A stretch of DNA of 64,000 nucleotides from CAXBCP01 sp047638395 (lineage in GTDB: Bacteria; Pseudomonadota; Alphaproteobacteria; MPNO01; UBA830). Position 1 is the stretch's first letter. Each line of letters opens with the position of its first letter. Shown here piece after piece: positions 52,732-62,090 of this stretch. The notes under the pieces are model-generated. The model had not been told where the DNA came from and did no database searches. It saw nothing but the letters and a program-made list of their open reading frames with translations. The translations under genes were made by a program, and so were the position numbers. The stretch spans positions 1 through 64,000 of the forward strand of contig JBLIMV010000027.1 of the NCBI GenBank assembly GCA_047638395.1. Reading direction: 5' to 3'.

Positions 52732-52815
52732 TGTCACCCCGGCCTTGTGCCGGGGTCCAGTCACCCTCTAAATTCGCCCGGGAAAGCTGGATCCCGGAAT
52801 AAATCCGGGATGACA
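52732..52815. repeat. Dispersed GTCACCCCGG-type inverted repeat
   Basis: Arms TGTCACCCCGG...GGTCCAG and CTGGATCCCGG...GGATGACA form a large imperfect palindrome. I recall this type of intergenic repeat as common in alphaproteobacterial chromosomes. It fills the gap before the gene at 52857. Confidence 0.7.
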
Positions 52816-52856
52816 GGCACAGATAACATTGAAAACCGGGCGGATTCACTCAGACC

Positions 52857-53741
52857 ATGACCCACGGCGGACAGATCGGCGACATCACCTGGCATCGTAT
52901 CGTCGAGGCCGAAGGACCGGAATTCGAAATCGGCTTTCTGCTGCCCGACGCAACACCGGAACAGATTGACGGTCATCGACCCTGGATGGAGCCGAAATTC
53001 CTCGAACCCGGCACCGACAAGCTGATCATGGCGACGCAATCCTACGTCCTGCGCGACCGGCATCACACGATCCTGGTCGATTCATGCGTCGGCAACGACA
53101 AGGAACGGCGCTTCTATCCGCCGTGGTCAGGGCTTTCCGGCACCAAATACCTGGACGGGCTCGCTGCGATCGGGCTGTCGGTCGACGATATCGATTTCGT
53201 CATGTGCACGCATCTGCACGCCGACCATGTCGGCTGGAACACAAAGCTCGTCGATGGCCGCTGGGTGCCGACTTTCCCGAACGCCCGCTATCTGTTCGCC
53301 GAAACCGAATTCGGCTTCTGGTCGGAGCTGAACAAGAAGGGCGCCAAATATTCCGACGGCTGCATAAATGACAGCGTGCTGCCGGTGGTCGACGCCGGTC
53401 AGGCCGATATCGTCGCCGACGATTACGCGTTTTCGGATGAGATCTGGTTCGAACAGACCCCCGGCCACACACCCGGCCATGTCAGCATCGGGCTGAAATC
53501 TGCCGGTAAGAATGCGATTGTTTCCGGCGACGTCGTCCATACCCCTGTGCAATGCCGCGAACCGGGATGGAGCGCCGTCGGGTGCTCAGACCGCGCGCAA
53601 TCGGCAGATACCCGCCGCAGCTTCCTCGACCGGTATTGCGAAACCGACACGCTGGTCATGACAGGCCACTTTCCATCCCCCTCGGTTGGACATGTCTGCC
53701 GCCATGGAAATGCGTTTGATTTTACATTCTCCGAAAAATGA
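52857..53741 (+). CDS. Metallo-beta-lactamase fold hydrolase
   Basis: 294 residues. Zinc motif HLHADHVGWN (H119, H121, D123, H124), third ligand in GHTPGHVSIGL, and ISGDVVHTP-like Asp segment (NAIVSGDVVHTPVQC). AHL lactonase-like or a hydrolase of a small ester. The start is preceded by the dispersed repeat, so its promoter is likely inside or just after that repeat. Confidence 0.88.
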   Translation: MTHGGQIGDITWHRIVEAEGPEFEIGFLLPDATPEQIDGHRPWMEPKFLEPGTDKLIMATQSYVLRDRHHTILVDSCVGNDKERRFYPPWSGLSGTKYLDGLAAIGLSVDDIDFVMCTHLHADHVGWNTKLVDGRWVPTFPNARYLFAETEFGFWSELNKKGAKYSDGCINDSVLPVVDAGQADIVADDYAFSDEIWFEQTPGHTPGHVSIGLKSAGKNAIVSGDVVHTPVQCREPGWSAVGCSDRAQSADTRRSFLDRYCETDTLVMTGHFPSPSVGHVCRHGNAFDFTFSEK

Positions 53742-53954
53742 CCTCCCGACTGGGAGGAAAAAGAAGCGGACTGCGCGCTAATTTCTTTGACAATTCCGGG
53801 GGGCGCGCCCATTTTCACGACAAGGCCGTTTCGCGAATGCTGGACACTCGCCGCTTCCCGTCTCCGCCCCGTTTCCGTTTTCAACCCGATTTCGGTTGCC
53901 AGAAAACCGCCCCGCGATATGCAGGCGGTCACAACCGAACAATTGGAATCACCT

Positions 53955-55028
53955 ATGACACCGGGAACCACCATGACAGACGCCGCCCCTATAACGGCAC
54001 TGCAAACACCGGATACAGCCGTCCCCGATATTCGTCGATCCATCTCGGAATTCCAGGCGCCCGATATTCGCTCCGGTCTTTTTCAGATCGCAACGTCTGT
54101 CGGCGGCTTCGTGGTGACGTGTGCCGTTATGTACATGACGGCGGAGATATCCAGCTGGATTTCCCTGGCGCTGTCGCCGCTCGCCGCCGGTTTTCTCATC
54201 CGTATCTTCATTATTCAGCACGATTGCGGTCACGGCGCTTTTTTCCCGTCTCGGCGGCTGAACGACGTCACCGGCTTTTTGTGCGGCCTGTTGACGGTGA
54301 CACCATACGCATCATGGCGGCGCCAGCATGCCGGTCATCACGGTGTCTGGAATAACCTGGACCGCCGGAATACAGGCGCCGATATCTACTCTTCCTGTCT
54401 GACCGTCAGCGAATACCAGGCGCTGAGCACATGGAAACGGCGGTGGTACCGTCTAAGCCGCAGCACGTTTATCGCCAATTTTGTCGCACCCCCCCTGGTT
54501 TTTCTTCTGCTCTTCCGCCTGCCATTCGACATGCCGGACGGATGGCGACGCGAAAGGCTGGCCGTTTATCTGACAAATTTGTGCCTGGTGGCCCTGTTCA
54601 CCGGACTAGGATTTTTGCTGGGCTTCGAGCGGGTTCTGCTGGTTCAACTCCCCGCCATAGCGCTCGCCTCGATTATCGGCGTATGGCTGTTTACCATCCA
54701 GCATCGGTCCGACCACACGGTATGGGCCCGCCAGAAGGACTGGGATGTCGTCACCGCATCGCTTCAGGGATCAAATCACCTCAAGCTGCCGCGTTGGCTG
54801 CAATGGTTTACCGGAAACATCGGTTTGCATCACATCCACCATCTCAATCCGAAAATACCCAATTACCGCCTGCAGGACTGCCACGATGCGCTTGATGCGC
54901 AGATAAACATTCCCGTACTCACGCTGGGTGCCGCATTCAGAGCGATGTTTTACACGCTATGGGACGAGACAAATGAGAAAATGGTCACGTTCGGCTCGCT
55001 GCCCGCCCGTTCACAACTGACACGGTAG
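53955..55028 (+). CDS. Fatty acid desaturase family protein
   Basis: 357 residues from ATG 53955 (ATG 53973 also possible). Integral membrane di-iron desaturase with all three histidine boxes: HDCGHGAFF, HAGHHGVWN and HHIHHLNPK, plus four to six hydrophobic helices. Related to acyl-lipid or acyl-CoA desaturases of the omega-3/delta-12 type; adjusts membrane unsaturation using O2 and an electron donor not encoded nearby. The upstream 213 bases hold an AT-rich leader and no gene. Confidence 0.9.
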   Translation: MTPGTTMTDAAPITALQTPDTAVPDIRRSISEFQAPDIRSGLFQIATSVGGFVVTCAVMYMTAEISSWISLALSPLAAGFLIRIFIIQHDCGHGAFFPSRRLNDVTGFLCGLLTVTPYASWRRQHAGHHGVWNNLDRRNTGADIYSSCLTVSEYQALSTWKRRWYRLSRSTFIANFVAPPLVFLLLFRLPFDMPDGWRRERLAVYLTNLCLVALFTGLGFLLGFERVLLVQLPAIALASIIGVWLFTIQHRSDHTVWARQKDWDVVTASLQGSNHLKLPRWLQWFTGNIGLHHIHHLNPKIPNYRLQDCHDALDAQINIPVLTLGAAFRAMFYTLWDETNEKMVTFGSLPARSQLTR

Positions 55029-55045
55029 CCGCCCCGGGACAGTCC

Positions 55046-55063
55046 CTGATTTATAAAAATCAG
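55046..55063. terminator. Short hairpin between convergent genes
   Basis: CTGATTT and AAATCAG pair around ATAA between the desaturase and the convergent acyl-CoA synthetase, overlapping the latter's stop codon. Confidence 0.35.
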
Positions 55064-56700
55064 ACCTTCTGAGCCGCCTGCTCCCGTAATTCCACCCGCC
55101 GGATCTTGCCCGATATCGTCTTGGGCAACGCGTCCAGAAATTCGATCGCGCGCGGGTATTTGTAGGGTGCCGTCTGCCGTTTCACGAATTCCTGTATTTC
55201 TTTCGCCAGGTCATCGGACGCCTCGAACCCGGGCGCCAGCGTGATATAGGCCATGACAATTTCGCCGCGGATATCATCCGGCTTCGCGACAACTGCGGAT
55301 TCCAACACGGCTTCATGCTCAATCAACGCACTTTCAACCTCGAACGGGCTGATCCGATAGCTCGCCGACGAGATGATGTCGTCGGACCGCCCGACAAACC
55401 AGATATAGCCGTCCGCATCGCGCGTCGCGGTGTCGCCGGTGTAGTACCAGCCATTGCGGAACGCCTCTGCTGTCACCGCATCGTCGCGGAAGTAGCCATG
55501 AAACAGCCCCGGCGGCCAGGGATCGGTGACCTGCACGCCGATATGACCGACCTCGTTATCGGCAACAATATGGCCGTCATCGTCGATGATATCGACTGTA
55601 ACTCCCGGCACCGGCTTGCCCATCGACCCCGCACGGACCTCCATACCCGGAAAATTTGCGACGATGTTGATGGTTTCAGTCTGGCCGTACCCGTCATAGA
55701 TGTCGCAACCGGTCGCGGCCTTCCACGCCCGCATCGCTTCCGGATTGAGCGGCTCACCCGCCCCGAAACAGTGCCGCAGTGACGAAAAATCGGCACCCGA
55801 CAGATCCTTCTGGGCAAGCACCCGGTAAATTGTCGGCGGCGCGCAGAATGTCGTCACCCGCTGTTCGGCGATGAGTTTCAGGTGCATGTCCGCATCGAAG
55901 CCTTCGCCGTCATAGAGCAGGACGGCAGCACCCGCCAATAGCGGCGGATAAAGGAGCCCCCAGGCGGCCTTGGCCCAACCGGTATCGGTCAGGGTCCAGT
56001 GCACGTCATCTTCACCGAGATCCATCCAGTAATCACCGGTGATCGAATGGGCCAGCGCATAGGCATGATCGCGCCCGACCATCTTCGGCATCGAGGTCGT
56101 GCCCGACGTGAAGTAAATCAGCATCAGCTCGTCTGCCGATGTACCGGGCAGGGTATTCCGGTCCACGGTATCCGGCTGGGCCGCGCACATGTCTTCCAGC
56201 GTCGACCAGCCGTCGCGGCGCTCACCAATCAGAATGAGATGCTCAAGGGACGGGCAGTTCGCCCGGATATGTTCCACCTTGTCGGCATGCTCCGCGGTCA
56301 CGACGGCGAGCCGTGCGTCTGCGCGGTTGATCCGGTATTCGATATCCTTGGCGGTCAGCAGGTTCGTGCCCGGCATGGCAACCACACCGGTTTTTGTGCA
56401 CCCCAGCAGCACCTGATACCACTCAACGATCCGGGGGATCATCACGAAGGCAAAATCGCCTTTCTCGGCGCCGAGCGCCATCAGTGCATTTGCAAAGCTG
56501 TTCGATAGGCGGTCGAGATCGGCATAGCTGTGATGGGCAACGTTTTCGCCGCTGCGGTCGACGGCGATCAATGCCGTCTTGTCGTTTTCGCGGCCGCGCC
56601 TGGCGATAACGTCGAAGGCAAAATTGAAGTCGGTCGGCACATCGAGCGAAAAATCAGCCCGCGCGGCCGCATAGTCGAATGGCGGAAACGTTTCACTCAC
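55060..56700 (-). CDS. Acyl-CoA synthetase (AMP-dependent)
   Basis: 546 residues from GTG 56700, preceded by GGGAGG; a longer open frame to 56931 has no ribosome site. Contains IYFTSGTTSMPKMV (P-loop), YDGYGQTETINIV, the YTGDTATRDADGYIWFVGRSDDII adenylation segment (in blocks) and terminal Lys in LPKTISGKIRR. Most similar in style to medium-chain or benzoate/acetate-type ligases (MACS). A free-standing activating enzyme; the adjacent desaturase is on the opposite strand. Confidence 0.9.
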   Translation of the reverse strand: MSETFPPFDYAAARADFSLDVPTDFNFAFDVIARRGRENDKTALIAVDRSGENVAHHSYADLDRLSNSFANALMALGAEKGDFAFVMIPRIVEWYQVLLGCTKTGVVAMPGTNLLTAKDIEYRINRADARLAVVTAEHADKVEHIRANCPSLEHLILIGERRDGWSTLEDMCAAQPDTVDRNTLPGTSADELMLIYFTSGTTSMPKMVGRDHAYALAHSITGDYWMDLGEDDVHWTLTDTGWAKAAWGLLYPPLLAGAAVLLYDGEGFDADMHLKLIAEQRVTTFCAPPTIYRVLAQKDLSGADFSSLRHCFGAGEPLNPEAMRAWKAATGCDIYDGYGQTETINIVANFPGMEVRAGSMGKPVPGVTVDIIDDDGHIVADNEVGHIGVQVTDPWPPGLFHGYFRDDAVTAEAFRNGWYYTGDTATRDADGYIWFVGRSDDIISSASYRISPFEVESALIEHEAVLESAVVAKPDDIRGEIVMAYITLAPGFEASDDLAKEIQEFVKRQTAPYKYPRAIEFLDALPKTISGKIRRVELREQAAQKV

Positions 56701-57020
56701 CGTCTTTTCCTCCCGATATTTGCTTTTTATGAGCCGAATTTCGTCACATTGGCGGACGGGGCGCAACATTCGAATGACGGCGCAAGAAGCCTGTATGGCC
56801 AAAAACGGGGGATTTTCCGCAAATTGGGGGGAAAGATATTTGCAGATATAAATTGCTTTTATCTGCCGAAGCCCCCATATCATGCCTAAGGTTGCGTGTG
56901 GGTCCGTGGAATTAGCTTCGTTTCCGTGCATAACCTGCTTCCGAATTCATATGAATTCGGAAGAAGAGAAACCGCTGAGCAGTGTGCATGGCGGGCGATA
57001 CATATTGATTGGATATATCT
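56701..57020. other. Non-coding leader region of the cold-shock gene
   Basis: 320 bases with no supportable gene, AT-richer than its surroundings, containing the palindrome at 56938-56963 and the cold-shock leader. It should hold divergent promoters for the acyl-CoA synthetase and cspA-like genes. Confidence 0.6.
56938..56963. promoter_or_regulatory. 26-bp perfect palindrome upstream of the cold-shock gene
   Basis: CTTCCGAATTC and its complement surround ATAT without a mismatch. It lies 58 bases before the cold-shock ATG, so it could act as a DNA operator or, if transcribed, as an 11-bp RNA stem with an ATAT loop in the leader. Cold-shock leaders are known to be structured. Confidence 0.55.
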
Positions 57021-57230
57021 ATGACTCAAGGAACCGTGAAATGGTTCAACCCCACCAAGGGGTTTGGCTTTATTGAACCTGATGGAGGCTCCAAGGATGC
57101 CTTCGTTCACATTTCCGCTGTAGAACGTGCGGGCCTCTCCGGCCTGAACGAAGGCCAGCGCGTCGAATTCGAACTTCAGGAAGGCCGCGACGGAAAAGCG
57201 TCCGCGGAAAACCTGTCGGTCATCGACTAA
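57021..57230 (+). CDS. Cold-shock protein, CspA family
   Basis: 69 residues from ATG 57021 (an upstream start would add four). One OB-fold domain with RNP1 KGFGFIEP and RNP2 DAFVHIS, ending SVID. RNA chaperone that melts secondary structure at low temperature. A leader of over 100 bases with palindromic structure and a strong terminator after the gene suggest a stand-alone transcript controlled at the RNA level. Confidence 0.95.
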   Translation: MTQGTVKWFNPTKGFGFIEPDGGSKDAFVHISAVERAGLSGLNEGQRVEFELQEGRDGKASAENLSVID

Positions 57231-57256
57231 AAAACCGTCTTCCTTAGACGACTTTT

Positions 57257-57287
57257 GAGACCCGCCTTTGGCGGGTCTCTTTCGTTT
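57257..57287 (+). terminator. Terminator of the cold-shock gene
   Basis: GAGACCCGCC and GGCGGGTCTC pair around TTT (10-bp stem, sharing the G in TTTGG), followed by TTTCGTTT. Confidence 0.9.
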
Positions 57288-57350
57288 GGGGCACTTGTAT
57301 TTGAGGCACTTGGCCTCCATCTCCCTCGCGATGGTCGATGACAATTGCCG

Positions 57351-59735
57351 TCAGACCGCCCGGGCGCCTTCAACCAGCCGGAAAAGACGTTCAGGGGTCG
57401 CGGGGATCTCCATGATCTCGATGCCGAGCGGGCTCAGCGCGTCCGAGATGGCATTGGCGATACAGGCAGGCGCACCGATCGTGCCCCCCTCTCCCAGTCC
57501 CCGGAACCCGCCGACGGTGTCGGGGAGGTCCGCTTCGACATGGACAACGTCGATAGACGGTATTTCCACTGCTGACGGCACAACGTAATCGACCAGGCTG
57601 GCCGTCAGGATCTGGCCGGTCTCGTCATGAATAACCTCTTCCATCAATGCCACGCCGATCCCCTGGGCGACACCGCCATGGGCCTGGCCGTCGGCGATCA
57701 ACGGATTGATCACCCGTCCGCAATCCTCGACCACGATGTAGCGTTTGATCTCGACCTTGTAAGTCTCCGGGTCGATCTCGATCAGGCACATGTGGCTGGC
57801 AGATGTTGTGGTCCCGAAGAACGGATCATAGACCTTCGTCGCTTCAAGATTGTCGATCTCGTCGCGCATTTCCTTCGGTACGCGTCCCATATCGGAATAG
57901 AGCGCCCGTGCAAGATCGCGGATCGTCATCGATGTGTCCGTGCCCTTGACCCAGACATTGCCATCGCCGGTCTCGATATCCTCGACCGCTGCTTCGAGCA
58001 GATGGCCGGCGACCCGCAGGATTTTCTCGTGGACGGCTTTCGCGGCCAAAATACCCGCCCCGCCGCCAAACACCGCACCGCGGCTCGCATACGTGCCGGT
58101 GCCATGACTGACCGATGCGGTATCGCCGAGGACGATGTCGACGTCCTCCACCTTCACGCCGAGCTGTTCGGCGACCACCTGTGCCAGCGTGGTTTCCATG
58201 CCCTGCCCCTGGCTGGCAAGACCAAAGCTTGCGGTGACCGCCCCCGTTGAATCGATGGCAACATTGCAGGTTTCCGTACCGGTATTAATCGGCATGCCGG
58301 GAGCGACGGCGATGCGCGAGCCGACACCCGTCAGTTCCGCGTAGCAGGCGACGCCGATTCCGACCCAGCGGCCTTCGGCCCGGGCCGTCTCCTGTTCACG
58401 GCGCAGCGCGTCATAGCCGATGCCGTCGGCGGCCTGTTGCAGGCAGGCCTGAAAGGCAGATTTGTCCCAGACCAGACCCGATGCGGCCTTGTAGGGAAAT
58501 TCATCGTCGTTCACCAGGTTGCGGCGGCGGATCTCCGCCGGATCCATCCCGATCTTGCGCGCGGCCATATCGAGCAGCCGGTCCATCACGAAGACCGAAA
58601 TCGGCCGCCCGACGCCGCGATACGCCCCGGTCAGGGTCTTGTTGGTCGCGACCGCACGCACGCGTGCCGCATAATTGTCGATCCGGTACGGGCCCGGCAG
58701 GAAGCTGACAACCTGTACCGGCTCGATCGTCGCGGTCCACGGATAAATCGAATAGGCACCGACATCGCCGATCACATCGGCCTTTACGCCCAGAATTTTA
58801 CCGTCTTCGGAAATCGCGATTTCCGCATCGACAATCTCGTCGAAGGCATTACCGGTGGTCATCAGATCTTCCATCCGGTCGCTAACCCATTTGACCGGCT
58901 TACCGAGATCACGCGCGACGGCGCAGGCAACGATTTCCTCCGAATACAGAGACGTCTTGCCGCCAAATCCACCACCAACATCGGGTGCGATCACCCGTAT
59001 GCGCGGCCCCGGCAGATCGAAAATCTCGGACAGCTTGTCACGGACAATGCCCGGTATCTGCGTTGTGCAGTGAAGCGTGAGCGCCCGGGCACCCTTGTCA
59101 TATTCGGCGACCGACGCACGCGCCTCAATTGTCACGGGCGTGGTGCGGGTAAAATGGAACCGCCCGCCAGCGGTCACTTTGGCTGCCGCAAAGGCTTCAT
59201 CCACCTCGCCGCGGGAGAATTCGCGGGCGGCCAGAATATTTGACTCCAGGTCGTCATGCAGTTTGGGGGCATCGGGCTTTAACGACTCCTCGGGGTCGAC
59301 CAGCACCGGCAGGGCTTCATAGTCGATCTCTACCTGAGCGAGGGCATCCTCCGCGACATAGCGGCTGTTGGCGACAACGGCGACAACCGCTTCACCGACA
59401 TAGCGCACCTTGTCGATGGCAAGCGGTGGGATAAACGTCGCCTGATAGTTCTTCATTCGCGACGTCGCCTGATAGGGATTGGCGAGCCGGGCGATATCTG
59501 CCCCGGTATAGACCGCAACGACGCCGTCCAGCGCCTCCGCGGCGCTGACATCAACATTTCTGATCAGTGCATGGGCATGATCGCTGCGGCGAAAGGCAAT
59601 GTGGAGCATGCCGTGACGTTTGATATCCGCGACATAGTTGCCCTGCCCTGCCAACAGGCGCGGATCTTCCCGCCGCAGGACCTTCGCGCCGACAAATTGC
59701 GGACGGGTGAGATCGATATCGTCGGGCGGGCTCAT
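57351..59735 (-). CDS. Molybdenum hydroxylase large subunit (xanthine dehydrogenase/CoxL family)
   Basis: 794 residues. The Moco-binding subunit of a three-subunit hydroxylase. The active-site loop reads AYRGVGR near residue 371, not the CSFR of form I CO dehydrogenase, so CO oxidation is not supported. Also visible are GGGFGGKTSLYSEE, GIGVACYAELTGVG, a SQGQGMETTLAQV segment and the catalytic Glu in RGLGEGGTIGAPA. Candidate substrates are nitrogen heterocycles or aldehydes. Stop and start overlap with the small-subunit gene. Confidence 0.92.
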   Translation of the reverse strand: MSPPDDIDLTRPQFVGAKVLRREDPRLLAGQGNYVADIKRHGMLHIAFRRSDHAHALIRNVDVSAAEALDGVVAVYTGADIARLANPYQATSRMKNYQATFIPPLAIDKVRYVGEAVVAVVANSRYVAEDALAQVEIDYEALPVLVDPEESLKPDAPKLHDDLESNILAAREFSRGEVDEAFAAAKVTAGGRFHFTRTTPVTIEARASVAEYDKGARALTLHCTTQIPGIVRDKLSEIFDLPGPRIRVIAPDVGGGFGGKTSLYSEEIVACAVARDLGKPVKWVSDRMEDLMTTGNAFDEIVDAEIAISEDGKILGVKADVIGDVGAYSIYPWTATIEPVQVVSFLPGPYRIDNYAARVRAVATNKTLTGAYRGVGRPISVFVMDRLLDMAARKIGMDPAEIRRRNLVNDDEFPYKAASGLVWDKSAFQACLQQAADGIGYDALRREQETARAEGRWVGIGVACYAELTGVGSRIAVAPGMPINTGTETCNVAIDSTGAVTASFGLASQGQGMETTLAQVVAEQLGVKVEDVDIVLGDTASVSHGTGTYASRGAVFGGGAGILAAKAVHEKILRVAGHLLEAAVEDIETGDGNVWVKGTDTSMTIRDLARALYSDMGRVPKEMRDEIDNLEATKVYDPFFGTTTSASHMCLIEIDPETYKVEIKRYIVVEDCGRVINPLIADGQAHGGVAQGIGVALMEEVIHDETGQILTASLVDYVVPSAVEIPSIDVVHVEADLPDTVGGFRGLGEGGTIGAPACIANAISDALSPLGIEIMEIPATPERLFRLVEGARAV

Positions 59736-60211
59736 TTGTCGTCCCTTTTATCCGCGGCGCTGCGAACGGCAGCGACGATGTTCTGATACCCGGTGCAGCG
59801 ACAGAGATTACCAGACAGGCCGTCACGGATTTCGTCATCTGTCTCCAGCGGATACTTGCGCAGCATATCGGTTGCCGTCATCAGCATGCCGGGTGTGCAG
59901 AAACCGCATTGCAGCGCATGATTTTCGCGGAACGCTTCCTGCAGCGGGCCGAGTGCGTCCAGATCACCGAGGCTTTCGACGGTCTCAATCTTTGCGCCAT
60001 CCGCCTGTACCGCGAACGTCAGGCACGAGCGCACGCTATCGCCGTTCATCAGGATCGTGCAGGCGCCGCAAATGCCGTGTTCACAGCCGACATGCGTGCC
60101 GGTCAGGTCAAGGTTTTCGCGCAGGAAGTCCGCCAATAACAAACGCGGTTCGACCTCGGCGACGTGGGGCGCCCCGTTCACACTGATGGTGATGGAAATC
60201 TTCGCGGTCAT
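59732..60211 (-). CDS. Molybdenum hydroxylase small subunit (2Fe-2S, CoxS type)
   Basis: 159 residues with two [2Fe-2S] centres: plant-type CEHGICGAC near 42-50 plus C62-like cysteines, and the C-terminal helical motif CGFCTPGM...CRCTGYQNIV. It passes electrons from the molybdenum site to FAD. ATG overlaps the stop of coxM (ATGA), and its stop overlaps coxL start, so all three are coupled. Confidence 0.93.
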   Translation of the reverse strand: MTAKISITISVNGAPHVAEVEPRLLLADFLRENLDLTGTHVGCEHGICGACTILMNGDSVRSCLTFAVQADGAKIETVESLGDLDALGPLQEAFRENHALQCGFCTPGMLMTATDMLRKYPLETDDEIRDGLSGNLCRCTGYQNIVAAVRSAADKRDDK

Positions 60212-61062
60212 CGGCCAGCCCTTTCGATCGCGGCGGTCAATGCCCGGCGGGTCAGTACTTCTGTCAGATGTCGGCGATAGTCGGCGGAACCATGCAGATC
60301 GTTCATCGGCTCGGCCTCCTGGCGTGCCGCGGCGGCGGCCGCGTCGACACCGTGCTCGAAAAGGGCGGCTTCCGCAGCCGTCGCCCGCACTGGCGTGTCA
60401 TGAAGCCCCATCAGAGCAATCCGGGCCTCCGTCACCGACGTGCCGTCGGTAGACACAATGGCGGCAACACCGGCGACGGCAAAATCCCCGCGACGTTGCG
60501 CAAATTCTTCGAACCCCCAGCCACTTCCCGCAGGCAGGCCCGGCAATTCAACCGCGACGACAATTTCATCCGGTTCCAGTGCGGTCGTCAGCGGTCCGAC
60601 GAAGAAATCTCCCGCCGCGATCTCACGCCCGCCGGCCGGACTTGCCGTAATAATCCGTGCGTCCAGAAGCACGGACATCGCCGGCAGTTCTGCTGCCGGG
60701 TCGGCATGGGACACGCTGCCGCCAATGGTGCCACGATTGCGGATCGCCAGGTGGGCGACATGTTTCATCGCTTCGTGCAGAACCGGAAACCGGTCTTTGA
60801 CCAGATCGGACGTCTCCAGCGCGAAATGCCGGGCAAGCGCGCCGATACGAAGCCCGCCATCAGCGGTCTCCTCTATCCGGTCGAGGCCTTCAATGCCGTT
60901 GATATCGACAAATAGCGGTGCGTCCACGACCCGGAAATTGAGCATGGGCACCAGGCTTTGGCCGCCGGCCAGCACCTTGGCCTCACCGTTCGAGGCGGCA
61001 AGTACTGCGACGGCCTCGTCAATGGTCGATGCGCGGACGTAATCAAAGGGAGCGGGTTTCAT
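60208..61062 (-). CDS. Molybdenum hydroxylase medium subunit (FAD, CoxM type)
   Basis: 284 residues: FAD motifs KVLAGGQSLVPMLNFR and RNRGTIGGSVSHADPAAELPA, and the C-terminal CO_deh_flav_C domain. First gene of the M-S-L set. Order M-S-L is that of the CO-dehydrogenase-like and nicotine/quinoline-type hydroxylase operons. Reduces NAD+ or a quinone; the acceptor cannot be read from sequence. Confidence 0.93.
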   Translation of the reverse strand: MKPAPFDYVRASTIDEAVAVLAASNGEAKVLAGGQSLVPMLNFRVVDAPLFVDINGIEGLDRIEETADGGLRIGALARHFALETSDLVKDRFPVLHEAMKHVAHLAIRNRGTIGGSVSHADPAAELPAMSVLLDARIITASPAGGREIAAGDFFVGPLTTALEPDEIVVAVELPGLPAGSGWGFEEFAQRRGDFAVAGVAAIVSTDGTSVTEARIALMGLHDTPVRATAAEAALFEHGVDAAAAAARQEAEPMNDLHGSADYRRHLTEVLTRRALTAAIERAGR

Positions 61063-61080
61063 CGGGCTATCTCGGAATTA

Positions 61081-62031
61081 TCAGCCGCGCTGAATCGATT
61101 TATGGAGCAGAGCTTCCCCCATGCCTTCACCAAGGCACCATTCGGCGAAATTCTCGGGCGTGGATTCCCATTCATGCGCTTCCCAGCCGTCGTCAACGAC
61201 ATCGGAATCGAAATCGTATTCCGCCGCACCGCCGCAGGGATTTTTGAAATACCAGAAATAGCAGGATGAAATCGGGTGCCGACCCGGGCCGATCATTGTC
61301 TCCCAGCCCTGACGCGTCATGTTATTCCCACCACCGAACAGCTCGTGGATCGTGCCGACCTCGAAAGCGAGATGATGGAAGCCGCGCTTGCCGATACCGG
61401 GATCAAGCAGGAACAGATTGTGATGATTGTGGGCCGCCGCACCCCGGGCGAAATAGCCCCTGCCGGGATAGGCATCCGTCAGTTTGAATCCGAGACGATC
61501 GACATAGAATTCCTTATGCGTCTCCAGGTCGTCGGTCATGTAAACAATGTGGGAAATCTCGAATGGTGAGGCTTTGGCCACCTGTTCCGCGCGGCGGTTT
61601 ACCCGCATCGGCCGGCCCGGAATATTAACTTCCAGTTCAGGCGCCTGTACGGGCGTCGTCTGCCTTACCCTGAATCCGAGCCCGAACCCGACCGGATCGA
61701 CGGTATGGATGGAGCCATCCGCGTCTTTGCGCACGTCGCGGTCGGCTGACAGGTTTTCTTCGAGCGCATCGAGATCCGCCTGGGATGTGACGCCGAACAT
61801 CGCTTCGCGCACCGTCGCGTCCACATCAGCGCCAACCGGTGGCGCGAGCTCAGGGTCATCCGCCGCACGAATTTCAACGGAGGCGCCGTTCTGAGCGGCA
61901 AACGCTAAATGACCGTTGCCACTATCCACCGGGGTCAGTCCAAAATCAGTCCAGAAAGCCTTTGCCTTTTCGAGATCCGTTACCCCGTAGGTGACTTTCT
62001 CAATGCCAGTATGATTGCCGATATTGCTCAT
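61081..62031 (-). CDS. VOC-superfamily protein (extradiol-dioxygenase-like)
   Basis: 316 residues, two betaalphabeta-beta-beta modules duplicated. The second domain carries the metal-site pattern of type I extradiol dioxygenases: ISHIVYMTDD (first His), GFHHLAFEVG (second His) and GGAAEYDFDSD (Glu). The first domain lacks these residues. A ring-cleaving dioxygenase role fits the neighbouring Mo-hydroxylase, but glyoxalase-like isomerases share the fold. 18 bases upstream of the coxM gene, same strand; likely first in that operon. Confidence 0.85.
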   Translation of the reverse strand: MSNIGNHTGIEKVTYGVTDLEKAKAFWTDFGLTPVDSGNGHLAFAAQNGASVEIRAADDPELAPPVGADVDATVREAMFGVTSQADLDALEENLSADRDVRKDADGSIHTVDPVGFGLGFRVRQTTPVQAPELEVNIPGRPMRVNRRAEQVAKASPFEISHIVYMTDDLETHKEFYVDRLGFKLTDAYPGRGYFARGAAAHNHHNLFLLDPGIGKRGFHHLAFEVGTIHELFGGGNNMTRQGWETMIGPGRHPISSCYFWYFKNPCGGAAEYDFDSDVVDDGWEAHEWESTPENFAEWCLGEGMGEALLHKSIQRG

Positions 62032-62090
62032 TGTGCGCCTCCTTGCGTCCCTGACTGAAATCTAGCGCGTTTGCGCCCGCAGTGGAACGT

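Noticed and set aside
57351..59735. Form I carbon monoxide dehydrogenase
   Set aside because: Active-site loop reads AYRGVGR, not the CSFR loop of CoxL form I; only general Mo-hydroxylase call is supported.
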